From positions 62,001 through 126,000 of the forward strand of contig CACYXR010000001.1 of NCBI GenBank assembly GCA_902778455.1: DNA of 64,000 nt. Direction: 5' to 3'. The first letter of the stretch is position 1. Each line of letters opens with the position of its first letter. The DNA comes from an uncultured Selenomonadaceae bacterium (GTDB taxonomy: Bacteria; Bacillota; Negativicutes; Selenomonadales; Selenomonadaceae). This document shows positions 45,558 through 54,707 of this stretch, one piece after another. The notes under the pieces were generated by a model. It did not search any database. It was not told the origin of the DNA and saw only the letters and a list, made by a program, of their open reading frames with translations. The translations under genes and the position numbers were made by a program.

Positions 45558-45712
45558 GCCTTCCCCTTTGGGGAAGGTGGCAGCCCGAAGGGCTGACGGA
45601 TGAGGTTATCGACTGCCAATATTGCAGACAGTCAGGCGTGGAGAGACCTCACCCACCGTTTTCGACCGAAATATGCCACTGGCACATTTCGCTCCTCCCC
45701 ATAGGGGAGGGC
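45558..45712. repeat. CCTTCCCC-family intergenic repeat, copy 2
   Basis: This 155-base element starts GCCTTCCCCTTTGGGGAAGG, continues GGCAGCCCGAAGGGCTGACG and GATGAGGTT, and ends with ACCTCACCCACCG and CCCCATAGGGGAGGGC. The outer arms are inverted repeats. It lies between pheA and aroF and could weaken read-through. Confidence 0.65.
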
Positions 45713-45745
45713 TTAATTACATTTTATAAAAGGAGAGAACAACTT

Positions 45746-46777
45746 ATGGTTATCATCATGAATCCCGACGCTACCGCAGAAAACATCAAAGACGTCATCG
45801 AAATGATCCAGGACGCCGGCCTTGCCGCGAAAGTCATGGAGGGCTCCCAGCAGCGCATCGTCGGCGTCATCGGCGACAAGACTCGCCTCGCCTCCTGCGC
45901 CATCGACGCTCTGCCGGGCGTCGAGCGCAGCGTCTCCATCTCGAAGAGCTACAAGCTGGCCAGCCGCGAATTCCATCCCCAGTCCAGCGTCATCGACGTG
46001 GACGGTGTGCCCATCGGCGGCGACGAATTCGTCGTGATGGCCGGTCCCTGCGCCGTCGAGAGCCGCGAGCAGCTTCTCGAGGCCGCCGAAATCGCAAAGA
46101 AGGGCGGAGCCCAGTTCCTGCGCGGCGGCGCCTATAAACCCCGCACCTCCCCGTATTCGTTCCAGGGCTTGGAAGAAGAAGGCCTGAAATACCTCGCCGA
46201 GGCGAAGGAAAAAACCGGACTCCGCATCGTCACCGAGGTCACCGAAGTCGAAGCCGTCCAGACCGTCGCCGAGTACGCCGACCTTTTGCAAATCGGCGCG
46301 AGAAACATGCAGAACTTCCGCCTGCTGAAAGAAGTCGGCCGCACCCAGAAGCCGGTCATGCTGAAGCGCGGCCTCGCCGCCACCCTCGACGAATGGCTGA
46401 ACGCCGCCGAATACATCCTGAACGAAGGCAACCCGAACGTCATTTTCTGCGAGCGCGGCATCCGCACGTATGAAACCTACACGAGAAACACCCTTGACCT
46501 TTCCGCGGTAGCCGCCATCAAGCACCTCTCCCACCTGCCGATCATAGTAGACCCGAGCCACGGCACCGGCAAATGGCGCTTCATCAAGCCGATGGCCCTC
46601 GCCGCGGTCGCCTGCGGCGCCGACGGCCTGATCATGGAAATGCACCCGAACCCGGCCAAGGCCCTCTCCGACGGGCCGCAGTCCCTGACGCCGGACAACT
46701 ATTACGACCTGATGGACGGCGTGACAAAACTCGCGAAATTCATGAAGGACTCGGGAATCAAGACGCAGGATCTGTAA
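45746..46777 (+). CDS. aroF: DAHP synthase, type I beta (aroF)
   Basis: 3-Deoxy-D-arabino-heptulosonate-7-phosphate synthase makes the first committed intermediate of aromatic amino acid synthesis. The 343-residue protein has a regulatory ferredoxin-like/ACT-type N-terminal domain (1-75) and the catalytic barrel with MAGPCAVES, KPRTSPYSFQGLEEEGLK, KRGLAATLDEWLNAAEYI and DPSHGTGKW. The ATG at 45746 follows AGGAG. It probably belongs to the T-box transcript with pheA. Confidence 0.95.
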   Translation: MVIIMNPDATAENIKDVIEMIQDAGLAAKVMEGSQQRIVGVIGDKTRLASCAIDALPGVERSVSISKSYKLASREFHPQSSVIDVDGVPIGGDEFVVMAGPCAVESREQLLEAAEIAKKGGAQFLRGGAYKPRTSPYSFQGLEEEGLKYLAEAKEKTGLRIVTEVTEVEAVQTVAEYADLLQIGARNMQNFRLLKEVGRTQKPVMLKRGLAATLDEWLNAAEYILNEGNPNVIFCERGIRTYETYTRNTLDLSAVAAIKHLSHLPIIVDPSHGTGKWRFIKPMALAAVACGADGLIMEMHPNPAKALSDGPQSLTPDNYYDLMDGVTKLAKFMKDSGIKTQDL

Positions 46778-46785
46778 CCCGACGC

Positions 46786-46893
46786 CGACAAAACTGCCGC
46801 AACCGCAAAAATGCTCCCCTTATGCACAAAACAGCGAAAACTGTCTGCACAAGGGGAGCATTATCGTTTATCCCGCAATCGGCAGTTTTGTCG
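46786..46893. terminator. Nested inverted repeat, probable bidirectional terminator
   Basis: Outer arms CGACAAAACTGCCG (46786-46799) and CGGCAGTTTTGTCG (46880-46893) enclose inner arms ATGCTCCCCTTATGCA (46811-46826) and TGCACAAGGGGAGCAT (46846-46861). The structure lies between convergent aroF and ychF. Confidence 0.65.
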
Positions 46894-46910
46894 ATTATAC
46901 AAAGATAGTA

Positions 46911-48023
46911 TTACACATTGAATCGGAAGTAGGTCACATCCCCGTCCTGCATCACATAATCTTTGCCTTCGAGCCGGATCTGCCCTTTTTCCCTCGCGGC
47001 GTTCATGCTGCCCGCCGCAATCAGGTCGTCGTAGTTCACGATCTCGGCGCGGATGAAGCCACGCTCGATATCCGAATGGATCTTTCCGGCGGCCTTCGGC
47101 GCCGTCGTTCCTTTCGTGATCGTCCAGGCGCGGCACTCGTCCGGCCCCGCCGTCAGGAACGTCAAGAGACCCAAAAGCGAAAACGCCGCCTTGATCAGCC
47201 GGTCAAGCCCGGACTCGGAAAGTCCCAGCGTCTCCAAAAATTCCTTCGCCTCATCGGCGGAAAGCTCCGCAATCTCCGACTCGACCCGAGCGGAAATCGC
47301 CACGACCTCGGCGCCTTCTTCAGCGGCAAAAGCCTTGACCTTCTGCACGAAAGGATTGTCCTGTTCCGCCGTCGCCGCCTCGTCCTCGGCCACATTCGCC
47401 ACATAGAGCGTAGGCTTCATCGTCAAAAGGTTCAGGTCGCGGAGCAGCGCCCGTTCATCGTCGGAAAGCTCCGCCTTCCGCGCGGGCTTCGCGTCGCCCA
47501 AGAGCGCCGCGATTTTCTGCAGCGCCGCCTCCTCGGCCTTCGCTTCCTTGCTGCCGCTTTTCGTCAGCTTCTGCGCCTTCACCAGCCGTTTTTCCACCGT
47601 GTCGAGGTCGGCGAGGCAAAGCTCCGTCGTGATGATCTCGATATCGCGGATCGGGTCGATGGCGCCCTCCACGTGAGTGATGTCCGCGTCCTCGAAGCAG
47701 CGCACCACATGGGCGATGGCGTCCACCTGCCGGATGTGCTCCAGGAACTGGTTGCCGAGCCCTTCGCCCTTCGACGCGCCGCGCACCAGCCCCGCGATGT
47801 CGACGAAGCGCACCGACGCCGGCGTCGTCTTTTTCGATTGATACATCTCATGCAAAACGCCGAGCCGCGCGTCCGGCACATCCACCACGCCCACGTTCGG
47901 CTCGATCGTGCAGAACGGATAATTGGCGGCCTCCGCGCCCGCCTTTGTGATTGCGTTGAACAAAGTGCTCTTGCCGACATTCGGCAGCCCGACGATTCCT
48001 ACCTCTAAATTGCTCAAAGTCAT
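46911..48023 (-). CDS. ychF: Redox-regulated ATPase/GTPase YchF
   Basis: YchF is an Obg-related P-loop protein that binds ribosomes and prefers ATP; it affects stress responses. The 370-residue protein has the P-loop [15 protein letters not shown] at about 10-24, the DIAGLV switch region, the YVANVAEDE nucleotide-specificity block in which NxxE replaces NKxD, and the C-terminal TGS domain ending [10 protein letters not shown]. The ATG at 48023 follows GAGGGAG; an upstream in-frame extension to 48065 is not supported. Confidence 0.95.
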   Translation of the reverse strand: MTLSNLEVGIVGLPNVGKSTLFNAITKAGAEAANYPFCTIEPNVGVVDVPDARLGVLHEMYQSKKTTPASVRFVDIAGLVRGASKGEGLGNQFLEHIRQVDAIAHVVRCFEDADITHVEGAIDPIRDIEIITTELCLADLDTVEKRLVKAQKLTKSGSKEAKAEEAALQKIAALLGDAKPARKAELSDDERALLRDLNLLTMKPTLYVANVAEDEAATAEQDNPFVQKVKAFAAEEGAEVVAISARVESEIAELSADEAKEFLETLGLSESGLDRLIKAAFSLLGLLTFLTAGPDECRAWTITKGTTAPKAAGKIHSDIERGFIRAEIVNYDDLIAAGSMNAAREKGQIRLEGKDYVMQDGDVTYFRFNV

Positions 48024-48072
48024 GTCTCCCTCTGCAAAATTTTTACTTCGGCCATTAAAAATCACGAAACTT

Positions 48073-48207
48073 GCCTTCCCCTTGAGGGGAAGGTGGCGCC
48101 CGCAGGGCGACGGATGAGGTGTCTGTGAGGTTTAGCTGACGTTAAGCGTTGCGGCTTTCCACCTCATCCGTCAGCTTCGCTGACACCTTCCCCTCAAAGG
48201 GGAAGGC
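48073..48207. repeat. CCTTCCCC-family intergenic repeat, copy 3
   Basis: A 135-base element with the outer arms GCCTTCCCCTTGAGGGGAAG and CTTCCCCTCAAAGGGGAAGGC. Internally it has GACGGATGAGGTG at the left and CACCTCATCCGTC at the right, so its two halves form a near-symmetric inverted repeat. It lies between ychF and the COG1313 gene, both leftward. Confidence 0.7.
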
Positions 48208-48251
48208 AAGGGGGAGCGAAATGTAATGGTCGGAGTAATATTTTGTCTATT

Positions 48252-49166
48252 CTAACGAATTACGCCCGTCCCGTCAAATTTCGGCACGAATTCCTCCGAC
48301 GCCGCCCCGCGCTCCTGCACATAACAGCGTGTAATCCCAAGATCAAGGGCGTGATTGACGACGGATTCGTACTCAAAGGTCGTCAATTTCCGATCCATGC
48401 CCTTCACCTCCACCGCACGATACATCGGCGTATACTGCCCCATCAGCGACAGCATCACCTGATCGCCGAACGTCTCCCAAAGCCAATCGAGAATTCTCAT
48501 ACTTTCCTTCCGCTTCCCCGGCAGTATCAGATGACGCACCAGCACGCCGCTTGCGAGGATTCTGTCCTCCCGCAGCACAGGCGCGCCCTTTGCTCCGACC
48601 ATTGCTTTTATCGCCGCCGAGGCATACGAAAAATAATCCCGCGCGTCCGAGCAGTCGGCCGCGCTTTTTTCGTCGATATATTTCAGGTCGGGAAGGAAAA
48701 CGTCAATTTCATCGGCTATCGCGCGGATGATTTCCTCCCGTTCATACCCGCTGGAATTCCAGACTACAGGCAAATTCAGCCCGCGTTTTTTCGCCATGCG
48801 GAGCGCCGCCAAGATCTGCGGCGCGAAATGCGTCGGCGTTACAAGGTCCAGCGTCGCCACGCCCCGCTCCTGCTGCTCGAGAAAAATCTCCGCCAGCCGT
48901 TCCTCCGTCACGTCGATTCCGTTTTCCTCATGGCTGATCACGGCGTTCTGGCAAAACAGGCAGCGCAGACTGCAATGCGAAAAAAACACCGTGCCCGCAC
49001 CGGACGTACCGGCAATGCACGGCTCTTCCCATGGATGCAAGGAAACAAGCGCAACACGAGCAAGCCGCCCTGCCCCACAATAACCGCGTTCACCCGCGAG
49101 CCGATTCACACCGCAGCGACGAGGGCAAAGCGTGCAATGCTCGAGTGCAGACAAATCCATTTTCAT
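48252..49166 (-). CDS. Radical SAM protein of the COG1313 (PflA-like) type
   Basis: A 304-residue radical SAM protein. The N-terminal segment CTLCPRRCGVNRLAGERGYCGAG holds four Cys for an extra cluster, and the SAM cluster motif is FFSHCSLRCLFCQN (C-x3-C-x2-C). YIDEKSAAD and GQYTPMYRA are found in this group. Such proteins were first annotated as pyruvate-formate-lyase activases, but the substrate is unknown. The second ATG (49166) is preferred; the first at 49187 lacks a ribosome site. Confidence 0.88.
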   Translation of the reverse strand: MKMDLSALEHCTLCPRRCGVNRLAGERGYCGAGRLARVALVSLHPWEEPCIAGTSGAGTVFFSHCSLRCLFCQNAVISHEENGIDVTEERLAEIFLEQQERGVATLDLVTPTHFAPQILAALRMAKKRGLNLPVVWNSSGYEREEIIRAIADEIDVFLPDLKYIDEKSAADCSDARDYFSYASAAIKAMVGAKGAPVLREDRILASGVLVRHLILPGKRKESMRILDWLWETFGDQVMLSLMGQYTPMYRAVEVKGMDRKLTTFEYESVVNHALDLGITRCYVQERGAASEEFVPKFDGTGVIR

Positions 49167-49269
49167 AACGTCGCCTACTTCATTCAAACAAGAATACGAG
49201 AAATCTAAAGTACGACTTTATTTTTCTCGAAAAATCTTCCTGACGTATACAACAGTGCACTCAACACTC

Positions 49270-49608
49270 TCATTTCCACTCCATACTGGTAGCCACCAGC
49301 GGCAGCACATTGATCAAAGGTTCCTCATAGGGATGCACGGCCTTGATTGCCCGCATCACCGTGTCCAGTATCTCCGCCCGGATCGTCACCTCGACCTTCA
49401 GCTCCGGCTCCTCGCTGACCTCGCCCTCCGTTCCGATAAAAGGATGCGTCCCTGCCAGAGGCCGCCAAGTCCCCGTCACCCGGCTGTAAGAAAGGCAGGA
49501 ATCATAATTCCCGATATGCCCCGCGTCCGTTTCCTGCAGTGTCTTCTGCAAAACGCGGAAATGCGTTTCAGGAATGAAGATTTCGAGCTTGTAATATTGA
49601 ACATCCAT
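49270..49608 (-). CDS. Stand-alone NIF3/YqfO insert-domain protein
   Basis: A 112-residue protein resembling only the PII/CutA-like domain inserted in YqfO-type NIF3 proteins: KLEIFIPETHFRVLQKTLQETDAGHIGNYDSCLSYSRVTGTWRPLAGTHPFIG, ending with IKAVHPYEEPLINVLPL. The two NIF3 metal-binding halves are absent. Its role is unknown; small trimeric PII-like proteins often bind metals or nucleotides. Confidence 0.8.
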   Translation of the reverse strand: MDVQYYKLEIFIPETHFRVLQKTLQETDAGHIGNYDSCLSYSRVTGTWRPLAGTHPFIGTEGEVSEEPELKVEVTIRAEILDTVMRAIKAVHPYEEPLINVLPLVATSMEWK

Positions 49609-49765
49609 AACACTTCTCACTCCATCACGGCCATTATCTTGCAATAATCCCTCGTCTTATCCCGCATAATCCGAAAGCTGCGTTCTATATCCTCTTTACG
49701 CCAATCTGATTTTATGATAATCTTAAACCATACTTTAGATTTTCATAAAAATCGAGGCGAATTGC

Positions 49766-50995
49766 ATGAAATATACGCACCGAACTTTAGAAGAAAAATT
49801 CCTGCGCATGAATGATTTCTTTAAAGTATTGCTGGTGACCGGCGCCCGCCAAGTCGGGAAGACCACTATGCTCCGCCATTTAGCGGAAGGAACAGGCCGC
49901 ACTTACGTCACACTGGATAACTATGCCGCCCGTGACTTGGCGCGTCGGGATCCCGCCTTGTTTCTCCAGACCTATCCGCCGCCCGTCCTGATCGATGAAA
50001 TACAAAAAGCGCCGGGGCTTACAGAGCAAATCAAATTCATAGTCGACGCCAACGAATCTCCCGGACAGTTCTGGCTGACGGGTTCCCAAAAATTCCCGAT
50101 GATGAAAGGAATCCGTGAGAGCCTGGCCGGGCGCGTCGGCCTGCTTGAACTCTATGGGCTCTCCCAACAGGAAAAATTCGCCGCAGATTGGAAGCCCCGC
50201 GCACTGGACTTTGAACTCGAACCGCTCAGAGAGCGAGCCAACTCACGTCCATTTTTAGACATTTCCCGTGTATTCCATCATATATGGGAAGGCGGACTCC
50301 CAAAAGGCGTTACCGCAGAAGATGATTTGCGAACGGAGTACTTTAATTCTTACATCGACACCTACCTGATGCGCGATGTTGCAGAGGATGGCAACGTAAG
50401 GGATACACTCCGGTTCCGCCGTTTTCTCTCGGCAGCCGCAGCATTGGCCGGAGAACAGCTCAATTATGCCCGTCTTGCAGAAGCCGCCGAGATATCCGAA
50501 CCGACTGCCCGGCAATGGATTTTGCTTCTGGAGGGACTTGGCGTTCTATACCTGCTGCCCCCGTTCTCAAACAACGCGCTAAAGCGGCTGGTCAAAACCC
50601 CGAAGCTCTACTTCATGGATACCGGGCTGTGCGCCTTCCTCGCCTCATGGCTCACCCCTCAAACGCTAATGCAGGGCGCCGTCAGCGGGCATTATTACGA
50701 AAACTACATCGTCCTCGAACTCGTCAAACAATACGCCTATGGAAAGAACCGAGCAAAACTCAGCTATTATCGTGACAGCAACCGGAAGGAAATCGACATC
50801 ATCGTCGAGGAAAACGGAATGCTGCACCCGTTGGAAATTAAGAAAGCAAGCCTCCCGGACAGGCGGGGAATCAAAAACTTTACGCTGCTGGACAAGTCCG
50901 GTCTCCCCCGCAGCAACGGCGGAATCATTTGCATGTGCGAGGAACCAACCCCCATCGACGAAATGAATCATTATATCCCGGGATACATACTCTAG
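49766..50995 (+). CDS. AAA ATPase with DUF4143 domain (1)
   Basis: A 409-residue member of the ATPase family with an N-terminal AAA domain and C-terminal DUF4143 domain. The P-loop is GARQVGKTTML (about 27-37), Walker B VLIDEIQKAP, and the sensor-like FWLTGSQKFPMMKG. The C-terminal part has YRDSNRKEIDIIVEENGMLHPLEIKKA, a PD-(D/E)xK-like strand pattern. Members are widespread and patchy; their function is unsettled. It is convergent with a second, non-identical member at 51147. Confidence 0.88.
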   Translation: MKYTHRTLEEKFLRMNDFFKVLLVTGARQVGKTTMLRHLAEGTGRTYVTLDNYAARDLARRDPALFLQTYPPPVLIDEIQKAPGLTEQIKFIVDANESPGQFWLTGSQKFPMMKGIRESLAGRVGLLELYGLSQQEKFAADWKPRALDFELEPLRERANSRPFLDISRVFHHIWEGGLPKGVTAEDDLRTEYFNSYIDTYLMRDVAEDGNVRDTLRFRRFLSAAAALAGEQLNYARLAEAAEISEPTARQWILLLEGLGVLYLLPPFSNNALKRLVKTPKLYFMDTGLCAFLASWLTPQTLMQGAVSGHYYENYIVLELVKQYAYGKNRAKLSYYRDSNRKEIDIIVEENGMLHPLEIKKASLPDRRGIKNFTLLDKSGLPRSNGGIICMCEEPTPIDEMNHYIPGYIL

Positions 50996-51009
50996 TTCTT
51001 TTCTCAAAG

Positions 51010-51042
51010 CCTGCCGGCCAAACTCCGGCAGGCTTTTCTATT
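51010..51042 (+). terminator. Terminator after the first DUF4143 gene
   Basis: CCTGCCGG and CCGGCAGG flank a six-base loop and are followed by TTTTCT. A further 12-base inverted repeat (TTCACCGTCCGG / CCGGATGGTGAA) lies at 51084-51110. Confidence 0.75.
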
Positions 51043-51146
51043 GTCCCAGCAAGCATGCGTTTCGGTGTTCTCCTTAAGGAAGCTTCACCGTCCGGCCTCC
51101 GGATGGTGAAACGACGTAATGGCTTCATGCAAACTTAACGCAGGGA

Positions 51147-52451
51147 TCAAATCCTGTCAAAGTCCAAACAATGAATCGCGAACAACGGAATATTGATCAG
51201 CCACTCTTCCTGCCGATAATTGTTCATCGACAATCGAACCGCCTTGGCCGGCTTATGTTTTTCCACGTATGCACGTAAACTTTTAGCGCGTACGTTATGC
51301 TCCGCCTTTACTTCCACCGGAATGACGTCATGACCATTCTGCAGCATGAAGTCGATTTCATATTTATTGCTTTCCGAAGAAAAATAAAAAGGTTCATACC
51401 CCTTGTCGGCAATCAGCTGCTGGCACACATATTGTTCCGTAAGAGCCCCTTTGAATTCCACAAACAAGCGATTTCCTTCCAAGAGCGATCTCGCGTCTAT
51501 CCCGCTGATTGCCCCCAATAATCCTACATCAAGAAAAAACAGCTTATACGCATTCATTTCCTGATACGCCTTTAGCGGAACTGCCGGTTTTGTCACGCGA
51601 TGAACCCTTGTTATCAAGCCGCAGTCAAGAAGCCACTCAATGGCTGTCTCCCAATCCCTGGCGCGTGCCCCTTTTTTCACTTGACCGAAAAAGAACTTTT
51701 TATTTTCCTTTGCAAGCTGCACGGGAATAGCGTTCCAAACCATGCGAACCCGTGGAAGTTCACGTGCGTCGACATGCTTGCCGAAATCCGCCTCGTACAT
51801 CTCTGTAAGCTCTGATTGCATACGACGAACCGATTGGTAATCGCGTGTTTCCGCGAATATCTTCACGGCCTCCGGCATCCCCCCGACATAATAATAATTT
51901 TTCAGCCAGGCTGTAAATTTATCTTGAAACGTGTCAATCAATTTCCAATCGCCTTGCTCCAGCAAGGTTGCCAATCCGTCTTCGCCTACTGCATGCAAAA
52001 ATTCCACGAAGGTCATGGGATACACCCGAAGCGTATTAACTTTACCCACAGGAAACGAATCTCCCCCGTGTATTGCAACGCCCAGCAACGAACCTGCCGC
52101 CACAATATGGTACGAAGCCGCCTCTTCACAAAAATATTTCAAGGAAGCAATCGCTTTCGGCGCCTCTTGGATCTCATCAAAAATAATCAACGTATCCTCC
52201 GGCGTAATCGCTACGCCGGTTTCCGCGTTGATTGCCAGCAACAAACGATCGATTGAAAAATCCTCGGTAAAAACTTGCTGCATGCGGGGATTGTTGTCAA
52301 AATTTACATAGGCAACCTTTTGGTAATACCTTTTGCCGAACTCCCGCATAAGCCAAGTCTTTCCGACTTGGCGTGCCCCTTTGAGTATAAGCGGCTTGCG
52401 ATGCGGGGAATCCTTCCATCTTTTCAGTTCATGCAATAAATGTCGTTCCAC
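51147..52451 (-). CDS. AAA ATPase with DUF4143 domain (2)
   Basis: A 434-residue protein of the same AAA-DUF4143 family, only distantly similar to the neighbour at 49766. P-loop GARQVGKTWLM (about 25-35), Walker B TLIIFDEIQEAP, HIVAAGSLLGVAI, and the C-terminal block SSESNKYEIDFMLQNGHDVIPVEVKAEHN with the PD-(D/E)xK-like spacing. The GTG start follows AAGGG at six bases. The two genes point at each other with terminators between. Confidence 0.88.
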   Translation of the reverse strand: MERHLLHELKRWKDSPHRKPLILKGARQVGKTWLMREFGKRYYQKVAYVNFDNNPRMQQVFTEDFSIDRLLLAINAETGVAITPEDTLIIFDEIQEAPKAIASLKYFCEEAASYHIVAAGSLLGVAIHGGDSFPVGKVNTLRVYPMTFVEFLHAVGEDGLATLLEQGDWKLIDTFQDKFTAWLKNYYYVGGMPEAVKIFAETRDYQSVRRMQSELTEMYEADFGKHVDARELPRVRMVWNAIPVQLAKENKKFFFGQVKKGARARDWETAIEWLLDCGLITRVHRVTKPAVPLKAYQEMNAYKLFFLDVGLLGAISGIDARSLLEGNRLFVEFKGALTEQYVCQQLIADKGYEPFYFSSESNKYEIDFMLQNGHDVIPVEVKAEHNVRAKSLRAYVEKHKPAKAVRLSMNNYRQEEWLINIPLFAIHCLDFDRI

Positions 52452-52607
52452 AGCTATCCCTTCTTCGCATTTTTAGACCGAACTTCGTCCTGTATTATAC
52501 ATTTTTTAGAACGAATAGCCAATACACATTTACATTTTTAAGAACGAATGCAAATAATTACTTTTCACTCCCGTAAGGCCCCGCTCCAGCTAAAACTTCA
52601 TTCCCCT

Positions 52608-53582
52608 TCAATATTCCGCATGCCGGTGCCAGTTCCACGCATGCTCGACAATGACGTCTATATCCGCGAATCGGGGGCGCCATCCCAGCACCCGCATGGC
52701 CTTCTCTGAGCTGCCCACCAGCTTTGGCGGATCGCCAGGACGCCGCTCTGTCATCGTCGCCTTGAAGTCCCGTCCCGTCACTCGCCGTGCTGCTTCCACT
52801 ACCTCCAAAACGGAAGTGCCTTGCGCATTGCCGAGATTGAAGAAATCACTTCCCCGTCCGGCCTCCAGATGGTGCAGCGCCAAAAGATGCGCGCTCGCCA
52901 GATCCGTCACATGGACATAATCCCGGATACAGCTCCCGTCCGGCGTGTCATAATCCGTACCAAACACCTTGATATCCGCCCGCTTTCCGCTGGCCGCATC
53001 CAACACCAACGGAATCAGATGCGTCTCGGGATCATGGCTTTCGCCGATTTCTCCGTCCGGGTCGGCCCCTGCAGCATTAAAATACCGGAGCACGACAAAC
53101 TCCAAACCGTAAGCGGCATGATAATCCTTGAAGATGCGCTCCACCATCAGCTTAGTCGCACCGTAAGGATTGATCGGATGCTGCGGCATATCCTCCGTCA
53201 GAGGCAATTTCTCCGGTTCTCCATAAGTGGCACAGGTGGACGAGAAGATGATTTTATTACAGCCATGTTTACGCATTACCTTCAACAAATTCAGCGTATT
53301 GCCCACATTGTTGTAATAATACTTCTCGGGATCCTCCACGGATTCCCCGACATAAGTAAACGCGGCAAAATGAAACACCGCGTCTATGTCATGATCGCGA
53401 AATACCGCCTCCAAATCATCGGGATTCGCCAAATCGCCTTTTACGAACGTCCCCCATTTCACAGCTTCCCGATGACCATAAATAAGGCTGTCAAAGGTGA
53501 CCGTCTCATAGCCTTCCTGATGAAGCGCTTTATTAATATGGGAACCGATATATCCGGCTCCGCCGCAAACAAGAATTGCCAT
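52608..53582 (-). CDS. galE: UDP-glucose 4-epimerase
   Basis: GalE interconverts UDP-glucose and UDP-galactose. The 324-residue SDR protein has GGAGYIGSH (7-15), STCATYGEP with the catalytic Ser/Thr, and NPYGATKLMVERI with YxxxK. It lies four bases after glf, which uses UDP-galactose, so the pair supplies UDP-galactofuranose for the surface-glycan cluster that runs leftward from the right edge. Confidence 0.96.
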   Translation of the reverse strand: MAILVCGGAGYIGSHINKALHQEGYETVTFDSLIYGHREAVKWGTFVKGDLANPDDLEAVFRDHDIDAVFHFAAFTYVGESVEDPEKYYYNNVGNTLNLLKVMRKHGCNKIIFSSTCATYGEPEKLPLTEDMPQHPINPYGATKLMVERIFKDYHAAYGLEFVVLRYFNAAGADPDGEIGESHDPETHLIPLVLDAASGKRADIKVFGTDYDTPDGSCIRDYVHVTDLASAHLLALHHLEAGRGSDFFNLGNAQGTSVLEVVEAARRVTGRDFKATMTERRPGDPPKLVGSSEKAMRVLGWRPRFADIDVIVEHAWNWHRHAEY

Positions 53583-53586
53583 TTTT

Positions 53587-54705
53587 TCACACTCCCTGCG
53601 CAGTCAATGAGCGCGCCAACGTCAGCGCCCGTTCTACTGTCTTATCCATATCGTAATATTTATATTCGCCAAGCCGCCCGCCGAAAATCACGCGCTCCGA
53701 GGCCGCCCGTACCAAATACTTTTCATACAGCGCCTGATTTTTCTCGTCGTTCACCGGATAATAAGCGTCGTCGCCCCGCTTCCACGTCGCAGGATATTCC
53801 TTCGTCACGATTGATACTGGATTATCCAAAAGCGCCGCGTTCTGCGGCTCGAAATGCTTATGCTCGATGACGCGCGTGTACGGCGTTTCCCTGTCGGTAA
53901 AGTTCATCACCGCAACGCCTTGGAAATTGCCCGTTTCCATCCGCTCATGCTCGAACCTGAGTCCCCGATACTCCAATTCCCCCAATTCATAATCGAAATA
54001 CTCGTCAATCGCGCCCGTATAGACTACGCGCTTCGCATTCCGCGAATAATAGTCCCGATCCGCCAAGAAGTCCGTCCCCAGCTCCACCTCCACGCCGTCC
54101 AGCAGCGATTCGATCAGCCCGTTATACCCGCCGTCGGGAATGCCCTGCCAGGGATCGTTGAAATAATTATTGTCATAAGTGAAGCGAAGCGGCAGACGCC
54201 GGATGATGAAGGCCGGAAGCTCCCGGCAGTCCCGCCCCCATTGCTTTTCCGTATAGCCTTTGACGAGCTTCTCGTAGATATCGCGCCCCACCAGCGAAAT
54301 CGCCTGCTCCTCCAGGTTCTGAGGCTCCGCCGAAAGCGCCCCCCGCTGCGATGCGATTTTTTCCTGTGCCTCTGCGGGCGTCTTCGTCCCCCACATCTGA
54401 TAAAACGTGTTCATATTGAACGGGAGATTGTAAAGCTCGCCCTTATAATTCGCAACCGGGCTGTTGATAAATGGATGGAACGCAGCGAAACGGTTCACAT
54501 AATCCCAGACCTCACGGATGCCCGTATGAAAAATATGCGCACCGTAAAGATGCACGGGAATCCCGTCACGCTCCTCGCACCGGATATTCCCGCCGACAGC
54601 CGCACGCCGCTCCACCACGAGCACGCGCCGCCCCACGTCCGTAAGTTCTCGTGCGAGAACGGAGCCAAACAGCCCTGATCCGGCAATGACAAAATCATAA
54701 CTCAT
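53587..54705 (-). CDS. glf: UDP-galactopyranose mutase
   Basis: Glf is a flavoenzyme that converts UDP-galactopyranose to UDP-galactofuranose. The 372-residue protein begins YDFVIAGSGLFGSVLARELTD (FAD-binding GxGxxG), and has NIRCEERDGIPVHLYGAHIFHT, QMWGTKTP, GYTEKQWGRDCREL and YYPVNDEKN, all characteristic. The ATG at 54705 follows GGAGG at seven bases and lies two bases from the preceding gene's stop. It implies galactofuranose in the cell's surface polysaccharide. Confidence 0.96.
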   Translation of the reverse strand: MSYDFVIAGSGLFGSVLARELTDVGRRVLVVERRAAVGGNIRCEERDGIPVHLYGAHIFHTGIREVWDYVNRFAAFHPFINSPVANYKGELYNLPFNMNTFYQMWGTKTPAEAQEKIASQRGALSAEPQNLEEQAISLVGRDIYEKLVKGYTEKQWGRDCRELPAFIIRRLPLRFTYDNNYFNDPWQGIPDGGYNGLIESLLDGVEVELGTDFLADRDYYSRNAKRVVYTGAIDEYFDYELGELEYRGLRFEHERMETGNFQGVAVMNFTDRETPYTRVIEHKHFEPQNAALLDNPVSIVTKEYPATWKRGDDAYYPVNDEKNQALYEKYLVRAASERVIFGGRLGEYKYYDMDKTVERALTLARSLTAQGV

Positions 54706-54707
54706 GA

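Noticed and set aside
51757..51768. A TTCACGTG sequence that recalls half of parS
   Set aside because: It lies inside the second DUF4143 gene, lacks the other half-site and the companion motif.
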